Below are positions 1-8,186 of a stretch of 46,968 nucleotides of DNA, piece after piece. The translations under genes and the position numbers were made by a program. The DNA is from an uncultured Thermomicrobiaceae bacterium (GTDB taxonomy: Bacteria > Chloroflexota > Chloroflexia > Thermomicrobiales > Thermomicrobiaceae): contig CALKCJ010000006.1 of assembly GCA_938082375.1 (NCBI GenBank), positions 1 through 46,968 on the forward strand, in the 5' to 3' direction. The notes beneath the pieces are model-generated. The model made no database searches, was not told the DNA's origin, and was given only the letters and a program-made list of their open reading frames with translations. Numbering within the stretch: the first letter of the stretch is position 1; every line of letters starts with the position of its first letter.

Positions 1-1
1 C

Positions 2-355
2 CAGGAGCAGCTCGATGCCAGCGTCGAGCTTGTCATGACCACGCTCGACCTGACTGCCTGGCAACTCCGGGCGGCGCTCATGCAGGGGGTGCTGACGCAG
101 CATCCAGACATGAGCCTCGTCCAGCGCTGGATCGTCAGGACGACGCCCCAGCGGGCGCGCGAGTTCAAGCAGCGGCTCCAGGAACTTATCGACCTGTTCC
201 AGTCGCTCGGGCAGGAGGATGGGGAGGTCACGCTCGAGTTCACTCCAGTCCTCTTTCCGCACGCGACGCGAGCGGCTTACTCGCAACGGCGTAAACGCCA
301 GGCCAAGCGCTCGCGCGGCAAGACCGATAGCGAGGGAGAGAGATCACACCCATAG
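2..355 (+). CDS. C-terminal part of a possible ArsR-like transcriptional regulator (5' partial)
   Basis: The reading frame is already open at base 2, so the gene probably begins before the window; the first ATG inside it is at 35. What is visible is a helical segment ('REFKQRLQELIDLF', residues about 45-60 from that ATG) followed by a short beta-like stretch and a basic tail (SQRRKRQAKRSRGK). This arrangement resembles the effector half of winged-helix regulators, where the DNA-binding half comes first, but the diagnostic helix-turn-helix lies outside the window. The family call is therefore weak. The following transporter gene begins 64 bases downstream on the same strand. Confidence 0.35.
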   Translation, partial: QEQLDASVELVMTTLDLTAWQLRAALMQGVLTQHPDMSLVQRWIVRTTPQRAREFKQRLQELIDLFQSLGQEDGEVTLEFTPVLFPHATRAAYSQRRKRQAKRSRGKTDSEGERSHP

Positions 356-418
356 CGGCACCGTGGGCGTTAGTTCTGCCTGTGGATGGATAACCGGACA
401 GAGAAGGGGGAGGAGACC

Positions 419-2179
419 ATGACTGAGCTCAACTCTGGTCTTAAGCGCGACGCTCGGGGTACCGGGCTCACGCTGCGACTGAATCGCCGTCGCGTCCTCG
501 CGTCTGGCCTGGCCGCTGCCGGAACGCTGGGCCTGGGCAGTCTCCTGGCGGCATGCAGGGGAGGCCCGCAGGGGACAGAAGAGACGGCTGGGGGGACACC
601 GGTGGCGACACCTGCAGCGCCAGCGGCCGCCACGCCCACGGAGACACCGCGGCAGGCAGCCGGGCGCATCGTCGTCGGGCGGACCGGGGATGCGGACAGC
701 CTTGACCCGCACCACACCATCGCCTCTATCTCTTGGCAGGTGTTCACCAACATCTACGATCCGCTGGTCTCCTGGGATGCCAACCTGCACATCGAGGGCA
801 TCCTGGCCAAGGAATGGGAGATCTCCGACGATGGCCTGGAGTACACCTTCTCACTCCGCGACGGCATCACGTTCCACGATGGTACCGAGTTCAACGCCGA
901 CGCGGTGAAGTTCACCTTCGACCGGATCCTCGACCCGCAGACCGGCGCCCCGGCGGCAGCCTGGATCACCAGCCTGGAGTCGACCGAAGTCGTTGGCCCC
1001 TTTACCATTCGGATGCGGCTGAAGGAGCCGTTCGCGCCGTTCCTCGGCAACCTCTGTGTGGGATACTTTGGGATCGTCTCGCCGGCTGCTGTCCAGAAGT
1101 ATGGCGACGAGTTCGGGAAGAACCCGGTTGGCACCGGGCCGTGGAAGTTCAAGGAGTGGCGCACCGGCGAGGAGATCGTCCTCGAGCGCAAGCCGGACTA
1201 CAAGAACTTCCACTCCTACGTGGAGAACAAGGGGGCGCCGCTGGTCAGCCAGCTGGTCTTCCGCAACATCCCGGATGAGCAGACACAGATCGCCGCCTTC
1301 GAAACTGGAGAGATCAACGTGCTGGCGGTGCCGCCGCGTGCGGTGGCGGCCTTCGAGCGCAATCCCAATGTCCAGCTCTTCCGGGTGGAACAGAGCATCG
1401 GGATCAGTTTTCTCGAGTTCCATATGGATCCCCCGCAGGGCGAATACGGGGCAATCTTCCGCCCGCCGTTCGATGACATCCGAGTACGCCAGGCCGTCGC
1501 CTACGGCGTGAATGCCGACGAGATCATCGCCACTGTGCTCGAGGGCCTGGCTGTGCGGAACTACGGCCCGCTGCCGACGGGTGTTGCGTGCTATGACCCC
1601 GCCATCGAACAGTTCGGCTACCACTACGATCCTCAGCGTGCCGCCCAGCTCCTGGAGGAAGCCGGGTGGATCCTGCCGCCCGGCAACTCCGTCCGCCGGA
1701 AGGACGGCCAGCCGTTGCAGGTGACGCTCTGGACGTGGAGCGCGACGACGCAGGAGAAGGTCGCACAGGTAATTCAGAACCAGCTCAACCAGATCGGCTT
1801 CGACGTCAAGCTGGAGACGATGGAGCCGGGGAGCTTGTTGGCGCGCCTGGGGACGGCGGACGACACCTCGCACTTCGATCTGATGGGCTGGGGCTGGACG
1901 GAGCCGCACATGCTCTTCATGATGACCCAGACGAGGGCCGGTATCGGCCTGTACCGCCCCGAGGAGTACCAGAAGCTGGTCGTCGAGGCGAGCCGGGTGG
2001 TCGACCTCGAGGAGCGCTGCCGGCTGTACTTCGAGGCGATGAAGATCATGCTGCGCGATGCCGCCATGGTGCCGCTGTGGTCACCGGTCTCGGCCGTCGG
2101 GGCGCGCAAGGAAGTGAAGGGCTTCAAGATCGGGCCGCAGGGGATCTACGTCTACGAGGACGCGACGATCGAGAGTTAA
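419..2179 (+). CDS. Peptide ABC transporter substrate-binding lipoprotein (SBP family 5)
   Basis: This 586-residue protein is an extracytoplasmic solute-binding protein of the DppA/OppA type. The ATG at 419 is preferred over the one at 386 because GGGGGAGGAG lies just before it. The N-terminus has an RRR motif (residues 23-25), a hydrophobic stretch and a lipobox LLAAC with the lipidated Cys at 46, so export by Tat and lipid anchoring are likely. A threonine/proline-rich linker follows, then the family-5 fold, with the typical 'GITFHDGTEFNADAVKF' segment. The two permease genes follow directly, making this the binding component of a peptide or oligopeptide importer. The ligand cannot be read from sequence. 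Confidence 0.93.
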   Translation: MTELNSGLKRDARGTGLTLRLNRRRVLASGLAAAGTLGLGSLLAACRGGPQGTEETAGGTPVATPAAPAAATPTETPRQAAGRIVVGRTGDADSLDPHHTIASISWQVFTNIYDPLVSWDANLHIEGILAKEWEISDDGLEYTFSLRDGITFHDGTEFNADAVKFTFDRILDPQTGAPAAAWITSLESTEVVGPFTIRMRLKEPFAPFLGNLCVGYFGIVSPAAVQKYGDEFGKNPVGTGPWKFKEWRTGEEIVLERKPDYKNFHSYVENKGAPLVSQLVFRNIPDEQTQIAAFETGEINVLAVPPRAVAAFERNPNVQLFRVEQSIGISFLEFHMDPPQGEYGAIFRPPFDDIRVRQAVAYGVNADEIIATVLEGLAVRNYGPLPTGVACYDPAIEQFGYHYDPQRAAQLLEEAGWILPPGNSVRRKDGQPLQVTLWTWSATTQEKVAQVIQNQLNQIGFDVKLETMEPGSLLARLGTADDTSHFDLMGWGWTEPHMLFMMTQTRAGIGLYRPEEYQKLVVEASRVVDLEERCRLYFEAMKIMLRDAAMVPLWSPVSAVGARKEVKGFKIGPQGIYVYEDATIES

Positions 2180-2236
2180 GTGTCCTGTTCCGGTCGCGGC
2201 CAGTCGCGGCTGGCACCCGTTTCGAAGGCTGGACGG

Positions 2237-3163
2237 ATGCTGCAGTACCTTCTGAAACGACTCGTCTCAGCCATCCTGGTGATCTTCGGGGTTACCTTGC
2301 TGGTCTTCACCATGGTGCGACTCGTCCCCGGAGACCCGGTCGACATCATGTTCGCCAACCAGCCGCGACCGACGCCCGAGCAGCGGGCGGCGCTCCGCCG
2401 CCAGCTCGGGCTCGACCTGCCGATTCACCACCAGTACCTCCAGTTTCTGGGGAGGGCTCTCCAGGGCGACCTCGGGCGGTCGTTCCGCACCAAGCAGCCG
2501 GTCACCAGCGAGATCGTGGCTCGCCTGCCGAACACGGTTAAGCTGACCGTGGCCAGCCTCTCCGTCGCAGTGCTGTTCGGGGTCGGCGCTGGCATGCTGG
2601 CAGCGGCGTTCAAGGGATCGTGGATCGATGCAGCGACGATGGCGATCGCGATCCTCGGGGTGTCACTCCCCGGGTTCTGGCTCGGGCTAATGCTGATCCT
2701 CCTGTTCGCCGTGCAGTTCGGCTGGTTCCCCGTGTCCGGGGCTGCCACCTGGCGGCACCTGGTCTTGCCCGCGGTCACGCTCGGCGTCCTCACCTCGGGC
2801 ATCCTGGCCCGCATGACCCGATCGAGCCTGCTGGAAGAGCTCTCCCACGACTACGTGCGCACCGCGCGGGCCAAAGGCTTGCGGGAATCAGCAGTGATCG
2901 CGCGGCACGCGCTGCGCAATGCGCTGATCCCGGTGGTGACGATCGTGGGTCTGCAACTGGGGCAACTCCTGTCCGGCGCGTTCATTATCGAAGCAGTGTT
3001 CGCGTACCCCGGTATCGGCCTCCTCGCAGTCAATGCTTTGCAGGCCCGCGATTTCCCGCTGATCCAGGGGATCGTGCTGTTCGTCGCCGTCATCTACGTC
3101 GTGGTGAACCTCGTGGTCGATCTGCTCTACTGCCTGATCGATCCACGGGTGAGTTACGCGTGA
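2237..3163 (+). CDS. Peptide ABC transporter permease, DppB type
   Basis: The 308-residue inner-membrane permease starts 'MLQYLLKRLVSAILVIFG', the standard DppB opening; the in-frame GTG at 2180 would add 19 atypical residues, so ATG 2237 is preferred. It has the family's long first periplasmic loop, about six membrane segments, and a cytoplasmic EAA-like loop ('DYVRTARAKGLRESAVI') that docks with the ATPase. It pairs with the DppC-like protein encoded 35 bases downstream. No ATPase gene follows, so the ATP-binding subunits must be encoded elsewhere or shared. Confidence 0.93.
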   Translation: MLQYLLKRLVSAILVIFGVTLLVFTMVRLVPGDPVDIMFANQPRPTPEQRAALRRQLGLDLPIHHQYLQFLGRALQGDLGRSFRTKQPVTSEIVARLPNTVKLTVASLSVAVLFGVGAGMLAAAFKGSWIDAATMAIAILGVSLPGFWLGLMLILLFAVQFGWFPVSGAATWRHLVLPAVTLGVLTSGILARMTRSSLLEELSHDYVRTARAKGLRESAVIARHALRNALIPVVTIVGLQLGQLLSGAFIIEAVFAYPGIGLLAVNALQARDFPLIQGIVLFVAVIYVVVNLVVDLLYCLIDPRVSYA

Positions 3164-3198
3164 GGAGCGCGTGCCGATGATCGGGCGAGCCTGCGACG

Positions 3199-4101
3199 AT
3201 GGCTGAGCTGGCAGCAGTTGGACACCGGCAGCAGCTCCGGAGGCTGCAGGGCCGTCCCCCCTCACTCTGGCGGCGGCTATCCGGGCACCGGAGCGCGCTG
3301 CTCGGCGGGAGCATTGTCGCGACGCTCCTGGTCGTTGCGCTCGTGGGCCCGCTGCTGACACCACATGATCCGGTTGCAATGAGCCTGAAGAACCGCTTCC
3401 TGCCGCCCAGCCTAGCCCACCCGTTCGGCACCGACGACTTCGGCCGGGACGTGTTCACGCGGGTGATCTACGGAGCGCGCATCTCCCTGCAGGTCGGCAT
3501 CATCGCGGTCGGCATCGCCGGCACGCTCGGCTCGCTCGTGGGGCTGCTGACCGGCTACGTAGGTGGGTGGGTCGATGCTGCCGGGCAGTGGCTGGTCGAT
3601 GTGTTGCTGGCGTTCCCTGGCCTGCTCCTGGCGCTCGCGATCATCGCGGTGCTCGGCCCGGGGCTACCGAACGTGATGGTGGCCGTGGGCATCGGCTCGA
3701 TGCCGGCGTATGCCCGGCTGATGCGGGGGCAAGTGCTCTCCCTCAAGCACGACGAGTTTGTCGAGGCGGCACGGGTGATCGGGTGCTCCTCGAGCCGGAT
3801 CCTCTTCGTGCACATGCTGCCGAATACCCTCTCACCGATTATCGTGCTTGCTTCGCTCGGCTTCGCTGGCGCAGTACTCTCGGCCGCCGCGCTCAGCTTC
3901 ATCGGGATGGGGGCGCAGCCGCCGACGCCGGAGTGGGGTGCCATGCTCGCGACCGGCCGTGAATCCCTTCGCCAGGAGTGGTGGATCGCAACCTTCCCCG
4001 GCATCGCGATCGCACTCACCGTGCTCGGGTTCAACCTACTCGGTGATGGGCTGCGCGACGCCCTCGACCCACAGGGACATACAGTCCGCATTGGACGTTA
4101 G
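3199..4101 (+). CDS. Peptide ABC transporter permease, DppC type
   Basis: This 300-residue permease is the second membrane subunit of the importer. It carries the DppC N-terminal extension ('HPFGTDDFGRDVFTRVIYG', residues about 74-92), conserved in peptide and nickel permeases, and an EAA loop ('FVEAARVIGCSSSRILFVH') near residue 190. The ribosome binding site before ATG 3199 is weak (GGGCGAG), consistent with translation following that of the upstream permease gene. The next gene, a serine hydrolase, begins 41 bases downstream and is probably in the same transcript. Confidence 0.93.
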   Translation: MAELAAVGHRQQLRRLQGRPPSLWRRLSGHRSALLGGSIVATLLVVALVGPLLTPHDPVAMSLKNRFLPPSLAHPFGTDDFGRDVFTRVIYGARISLQVGIIAVGIAGTLGSLVGLLTGYVGGWVDAAGQWLVDVLLAFPGLLLALAIIAVLGPGLPNVMVAVGIGSMPAYARLMRGQVLSLKHDEFVEAARVIGCSSSRILFVHMLPNTLSPIIVLASLGFAGAVLSAAALSFIGMGAQPPTPEWGAMLATGRESLRQEWWIATFPGIAIALTVLGFNLLGDGLRDALDPQGHTVRIGR

Positions 4102-4142
4102 GAGAGTGCCTATGGCGACGGTAGTAGGAAAGGTGGTATGCA

Positions 4143-5528
4143 GTGAGTGAACGCGCAGTCTTCGAAGAACTCGGGGACTTCGTTCGGGAACGCCTGGATG
4201 ACTGGAAGGTGCCGGGACTGGCAGTCGCCGTCTTGCACGAGGGCTCGACCGAGGAGCAGGCGTTCGGCGTCGCGCACGTCGAGACCGGTTGCCTGGCTCG
4301 CCCGGACACACTGTTCCAGATCGGCTCGATCACGAAGGTCTTCACCGCGACTGTCGTTATGCAGCTCGTTGAAGAAGGGAAGGTCGGCCTCGATACACCG
4401 GTCATCCGGTACCTTCCCGATCTCCAGCTCACCGACAGCGAGGCCCAGCGCGCGATCACGCTACGCCACCTGCTCTCGCACACATCGGGAATCGAAGGGG
4501 ACTACTTCGCCGACTTCGGCTGGGGTGACGACGCGTTGGCGAAGTATGTCGCCAACCTTTATACGCTGCGGCAGTGGACGCGGCCAGGCCAGCTCTGGAG
4601 CTACTGCAACAGCGGTTTCAGCCTGGCGGGCCGCGTGATCGAGGTGCTAATGGAAAAATCGTACGAGCAGGTAGTGAAGGAGCGTATCTTCGACCCGCTG
4701 GGGATGTCCCGCTCCACGTTCTTCGCCCACGAGGCGATCACCTTCCCCGTCTCGGTAGGCCACAACTACGACCCGGTCTCGGGTGTAGGCCCGACGATTG
4801 CCCGACCCTATCCGATCCCACGGAGCAGCAACCCGGCCGGCGGGATCATTTCCACCGTCGGCGAGCTCCTGCGCTTCGCGGCGCTTCACCTCGACGGCGG
4901 GCGCGTCGGGGAAACCCAACTCCTGAGCCCGGCCTCGGTCGAGACGATGCAGCAGCCGCAGGTGGTGGCGGCCAACTTCGCCGATGCCTACGGCATCGGG
5001 TGGGCGATCCGTACCCCAGGTGGCATCCGGATCGTCGAGCACGGCGGCTCGACTAACGGCTTCCAGGCGCAGCTCCTCCTGGTACCCGAGCAGCGGTTTG
5101 CGATCGCGATCCTGACCAACTCCAGCCGCGGCACGGCGGCGATCCGCCAGATCGAGGAGTGGGCGCTCGACCGCTACTGCGGGATCGCCCTTCAGCAACC
5201 GGCGGTCGTGTCGATCGCGCCAGAGCAGCTCGAGCGTGTGGCGGGCCGCTACCGGCGGCCGGGTGTCGAGCAGGTCGTGCGAATCGAGAACGATGCTATC
5301 GCGATCGAGTCGACGATGCAACACCCGCTGACCGGCGAACAGGTCAAGCTCCCGCCCATCGTGGCGAAGCCCATCGGCCCGAACGAGTTCATCGTGATGG
5401 AGGGGGACTACCGGGGCTTGCGGCTCGATTTCATCGACGGCGAGGCGGGGCCCCCAGTGTTCATGCGCTTCGGCGGCCGCCTCGCCGAGCGAGTCGAGAG
5501 CGGCAAGCAGGGTGAGACACAAGGGTGA
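4143..5528 (+). CDS. Serine hydrolase, beta-lactamase class C / PBP-like fold
   Basis: A 461-residue protein of the beta-lactamase-related family (PF00144). The catalytic S-x-x-K is S62-I-T-K65, the second motif is Y154-C-N156, and the third is HGGS in 'RIVEHGGSTNGFQ', replacing the KTG of true penicillin-binding proteins. The fold covers about residues 1-345, and a smaller C-terminal beta domain follows, as in D-aminopeptidase or esterase relatives. GTG 4143 is preceded by GGAAAGGTGG. There is no signal peptide, so it should be cytoplasmic. Its position after a peptide importer suggests it hydrolyses imported peptides or D-amino-acid-containing peptides, but esterase activity is equally possible. 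Confidence 0.85.
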   Translation: MSERAVFEELGDFVRERLDDWKVPGLAVAVLHEGSTEEQAFGVAHVETGCLARPDTLFQIGSITKVFTATVVMQLVEEGKVGLDTPVIRYLPDLQLTDSEAQRAITLRHLLSHTSGIEGDYFADFGWGDDALAKYVANLYTLRQWTRPGQLWSYCNSGFSLAGRVIEVLMEKSYEQVVKERIFDPLGMSRSTFFAHEAITFPVSVGHNYDPVSGVGPTIARPYPIPRSSNPAGGIISTVGELLRFAALHLDGGRVGETQLLSPASVETMQQPQVVAANFADAYGIGWAIRTPGGIRIVEHGGSTNGFQAQLLLVPEQRFAIAILTNSSRGTAAIRQIEEWALDRYCGIALQQPAVVSIAPEQLERVAGRYRRPGVEQVVRIENDAIAIESTMQHPLTGEQVKLPPIVAKPIGPNEFIVMEGDYRGLRLDFIDGEAGPPVFMRFGGRLAERVESGKQGETQG

Positions 5529-5600
5529 GCCTGTCTAGCCTTGGCGTGCGGTATGCTGCCGCTGGTGGCAGCACGACTCGACGCTGACAGGAGAAGAGCA

Positions 5601-7535
5601 ATGGGGCAGCCGTTGACACCCGAGGTGCTGGTCTCTGCCTGGAAGCAGCCGGGCGATCCGCAGATCTCCCCTGACGGCAGCCGGATCGTCTATACGCTGG
5701 CCGAGGTCGACCCGAAGACGAAGAAGGCAAGCTCGCACCTGTGGCTGTGCCGGGTCGACGGCAGCGAGCCGCGTCGGCTGACCTGGAACGGCCAGCGCAA
5801 TGGCGGCGCCCGCTGGTCGTCGGACGGCCGCTCCATCGCGTTCGTCTCCGATCGGGTCGAGAAGAGCGGCGTCTTCGTCCTGCCGCTGGACGAGGGCGGC
5901 GAGGCGCGGGAGGTCACCCGCCACCGCCAATCGATCAGCGGCCTGGCCTGGTCGCCGGACGGCCAGCAGCTCGCCTACGTGACCACGTTCGACCCGGAGA
6001 ACCCGAACGAGGACGAGTTGCCGAAGGACGCGCCGCCGCGGGTGCGGGTCACTCGACGGATCGACTACAAGCAGGACGGCCGCGGTTACCTGGGCGATGC
6101 CCGGCAGCAGGTCTTCGTGGTGGACGTCGAGAGCGGCGAGCGGCGGCGGCTCACCGACGTGCCGCTGGATCACGAGCTACCGCAGTGGTCGCCGGACGGC
6201 CGCTGGATCGCGGTGCGGCGGCTCCGGCTCAACGGGATGTTCTCCCAGCTCGTCCTGATCCCGGTTGAGGGCGGCGAGCCGCGGGTGGTTGGCCCGGAGA
6301 CAGGCGTGATCGGCGCCTGGGCCTGGTCGCCCGGCGGTGACCGGATCCTCTACGCCGGTGACCTCGAGAAGTCCTGGCACCACGACCTCTTCCTGTACGA
6401 CCTCGCGAGCGACACCTCCCTCCGGCTGACCGACGACCTCCCCTCTCTCGTCGAGGTCTACACGTCCTCGCAGCCGGTCTGGCTCGACGACAAACGCGTG
6501 CTGTTCCACGCCTTCCGTGCCGGGGCGAGCGGCTTCTACCAGATCGACGTGACCACCCGGGCGGTCGAGCAGATCGAGTACGGGCCGTCCCTGCGCAGCG
6601 GCCTGAGTGCAGATCGCACGGTTCGATACGTCGTCCAGTCCTTCAGCAGCCTGGAAGCCGGCGACGAGGTCTCGGTCTTCGACCGGGCGACTGGAGAGCT
6701 GCGCCTCGTCACGAGCTGGAACCGCGCGCTGCTCGAGGAGCGCCCACCGGCGCGTTGGGAGCGCTTCGAGACGCGCCGCGACGAGTTCACGATCGAGGCC
6801 TGGCTCCTATTCCCTCCAGACTTCGACCCGGCGAAGCGCTACCCGCTTGTGCTAGCGATCCACGGCGGGCCGAATTCGTTCTATGGGTATGGCTTCGATC
6901 CGACACGCGAACTGCTGGCGACCAACGGCTTCCTGGTGGTCTATGCCAACCCGCGCGGCTCGACCAGCTACGGGCGACGCTTTACCCAACAAGTGACGCG
7001 GGACTGGGGCGGCCAGGACTATCTCGACCTGATGGCCGTCGTCGACCGGGTGCTCGAACGGCCCTACGTCGACCGCGAGCGGCTCGGCGTGTGGGGCTAC
7101 AGCTACGGCGGCTACATGACCGCCTGGATCATCGGGCAAACCGACCGCTTCAAAGCGGCCGTCTGCGGGGCGCCGGCATTCGATCTCGAGTCGATGTACG
7201 GCACCAGCGATATTAGCCATGTGTTCGGCGAGCTCCAGTGGGGTGGGCCACCTCACGCCGAGCGCGAGTGGTACGAGGCGCACTCGCCTTCCACCTTCGC
7301 CCACCGGGCCAGGACGCCGACCCTGATCGTGCACGGCGAGGCCGACGAGCGCTGCCCGATCGGCCAGGGCGAGCAGATGTTCGTAGCGCTGGTGAAGGCA
7401 GGCTGCGAGGCCGAGTTCGTGCGCTACCCCGGGGCCTCCCACGGGATGCTCCGCGAAGGACTGCCCGAGCACCGGCAGGATTTCCTCGCCCGGATCCTCG
7501 AGTGGTTCAAGAGCCATCTGGGCGAGCCGGTGTAG
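5601..7535 (+). CDS. S9 family peptidase (prolyl oligopeptidase / acylaminoacyl peptidase type)
   Basis: The 644-residue enzyme has an N-terminal beta-propeller built of WD40-like repeats ('WSPDGQQLAY', 'WSPDGRWIAV', 'WSPGGDRILY') and a C-terminal alpha/beta-hydrolase domain. The triad can be placed: S501 in GYSYGG, D582 in EADERC, and H614 in GASHGM. ATG 5601 follows ACAGGAGAAGAGCA and gives a normal start; the in-frame ATG at 5541 lacks a good site. No signal peptide is seen, so it should degrade short peptides in the cytoplasm. It lies 72 bases after the serine hydrolase and plausibly belongs to the peptide-uptake operon. Confidence 0.93.
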   Translation: MGQPLTPEVLVSAWKQPGDPQISPDGSRIVYTLAEVDPKTKKASSHLWLCRVDGSEPRRLTWNGQRNGGARWSSDGRSIAFVSDRVEKSGVFVLPLDEGGEAREVTRHRQSISGLAWSPDGQQLAYVTTFDPENPNEDELPKDAPPRVRVTRRIDYKQDGRGYLGDARQQVFVVDVESGERRRLTDVPLDHELPQWSPDGRWIAVRRLRLNGMFSQLVLIPVEGGEPRVVGPETGVIGAWAWSPGGDRILYAGDLEKSWHHDLFLYDLASDTSLRLTDDLPSLVEVYTSSQPVWLDDKRVLFHAFRAGASGFYQIDVTTRAVEQIEYGPSLRSGLSADRTVRYVVQSFSSLEAGDEVSVFDRATGELRLVTSWNRALLEERPPARWERFETRRDEFTIEAWLLFPPDFDPAKRYPLVLAIHGGPNSFYGYGFDPTRELLATNGFLVVYANPRGSTSYGRRFTQQVTRDWGGQDYLDLMAVVDRVLERPYVDRERLGVWGYSYGGYMTAWIIGQTDRFKAAVCGAPAFDLESMYGTSDISHVFGELQWGGPPHAEREWYEAHSPSTFAHRARTPTLIVHGEADERCPIGQGEQMFVALVKAGCEAEFVRYPGASHGMLREGLPEHRQDFLARILEWFKSHLGEPV

Positions 7536-7577
7536 CGCCGCGCCCCGCTCGTGCTGGCCGATGCCCGATGGCGGACT

Positions 7578-7608
7578 GCCGGCTGGCGACGCTCAGCGTG
7601 ACGCCGGC
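7578..7608 (+). terminator. Possible terminator hairpin after the S9 peptidase gene
   Basis: GCCGGC at 7578-7583 pairs with GCCGGC at 7603-7608, and an inner ACGC-TCA-GCGT hairpin fills the loop. It lies about 40 bases after the peptidase stop codon. There is no T-tract, so it is only a candidate. Confidence 0.35.
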
Positions 7609-7657
7609 CACGCGGCGGCTGGACGAGCGGCTGGGCCTCGGCGCTGCTGCAACGCTC

Positions 7658-7732
7658 CGTCACGATGTCGCTGGCTGAGGCCGCGGGCCCAGGCGACGTC
7701 ACATCGTGACGCAAGACATGGCGTGGTAGACT
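7658..7732 (+). promoter_or_regulatory. Operator-like palindromes and extended -10 promoter of the ferredoxin gene
   Basis: CGTCAC-ATC-GTGACG at 7697-7711 is a perfect 6-3-6 palindrome. An 11-bp arm (CGTCACGATGT, 7658-7668) is exactly the reverse complement of 7701-7711, so a related half-site lies about 40 bases upstream. An extended -10 (TGGTAGACT, 7724-7732) follows, which puts the perfect palindrome over the expected -35 region. A dimeric repressor or activator site is inferred; the regulator is unknown. Confidence 0.5.
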
Positions 7733-7776
7733 GGGCTGGTGGGCGCGAGGATCGAGCGCGTGAGGGTGGGGATAGC

Positions 7777-8091
7777 GTGGTCAGGGTCGTCGACACGATC
7801 AAGGATCGGGCCGGGCTGGAGCGGAAGCTGGCTGCCACCAGCTACAACGTCGATGCCAGCCGGGCCCACATCCGGATCATCGACCCCGACGTCTGCCTCC
7901 AGTGCGAGCGGCAGCAGTGCATCAACTGCTGCCCGGCGGCCTGCTACGCGCCCCAACCGGACGGGCGGGTGCTCTTTTCGTACGAAGGCTGTGTGGAGTG
8001 CGGCACCTGCCGGATCGTCTGCTTTGAGTTCCACAACATCGCGTGGACGTATCCGCGCGGCGGCTTCGGCGTCCAGTACCGCTACGGCTAG
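7777..8091 (+). CDS. FixX-like ferredoxin, two iron-sulfur cluster motifs
   Basis: GTG 7777 preceded by GAGGGTGGGG gives a 104-residue protein of normal FixX length. Cysteines fall in two groups: C40-x2-C43-x4-C48-x2-C51-C52 with C56, and the classic C72-x2-C75-x2-C78-x3-C82. The tail 'WTYPRGGFGVQYRYG' matches the FixX C-terminus. In known systems FixX carries electrons from the FixABC flavoprotein complex into ETF-quinone-oxidoreductase-type chemistry. Here no fixA, fixB or fixC lies within the window, and the gene stands alone with its own promoter and terminator. Function as an electron carrier is secure; its partner is not known from this sequence. Confidence 0.85.
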   Translation: MVRVVDTIKDRAGLERKLAATSYNVDASRAHIRIIDPDVCLQCERQQCINCCPAACYAPQPDGRVLFSYEGCVECGTCRIVCFEFHNIAWTYPRGGFGVQYRYG

Positions 8092-8128
8092 CCCGTTCAC
8101 ACGACGGTGAATTGGCCACTCCTGATCA

Positions 8129-8161
8129 GCGAGCCGGGCAACCGTGAGCCGCCCGGCTCGC
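8129..8161. terminator. Bidirectional terminator between ferredoxin and aminotransferase genes
   Basis: GCGAGCCGGGC (8129-8139) and GCCCGGCTCGC (8151-8161) form a perfect 11-bp stem with an 11-base loop. It sits between two convergent genes, 38 bases after one stop codon and 26 bases from the other. Confidence 0.6.
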
Positions 8162-8186
8162 TCGGCTTGCCATTGCTGGCGGAACG

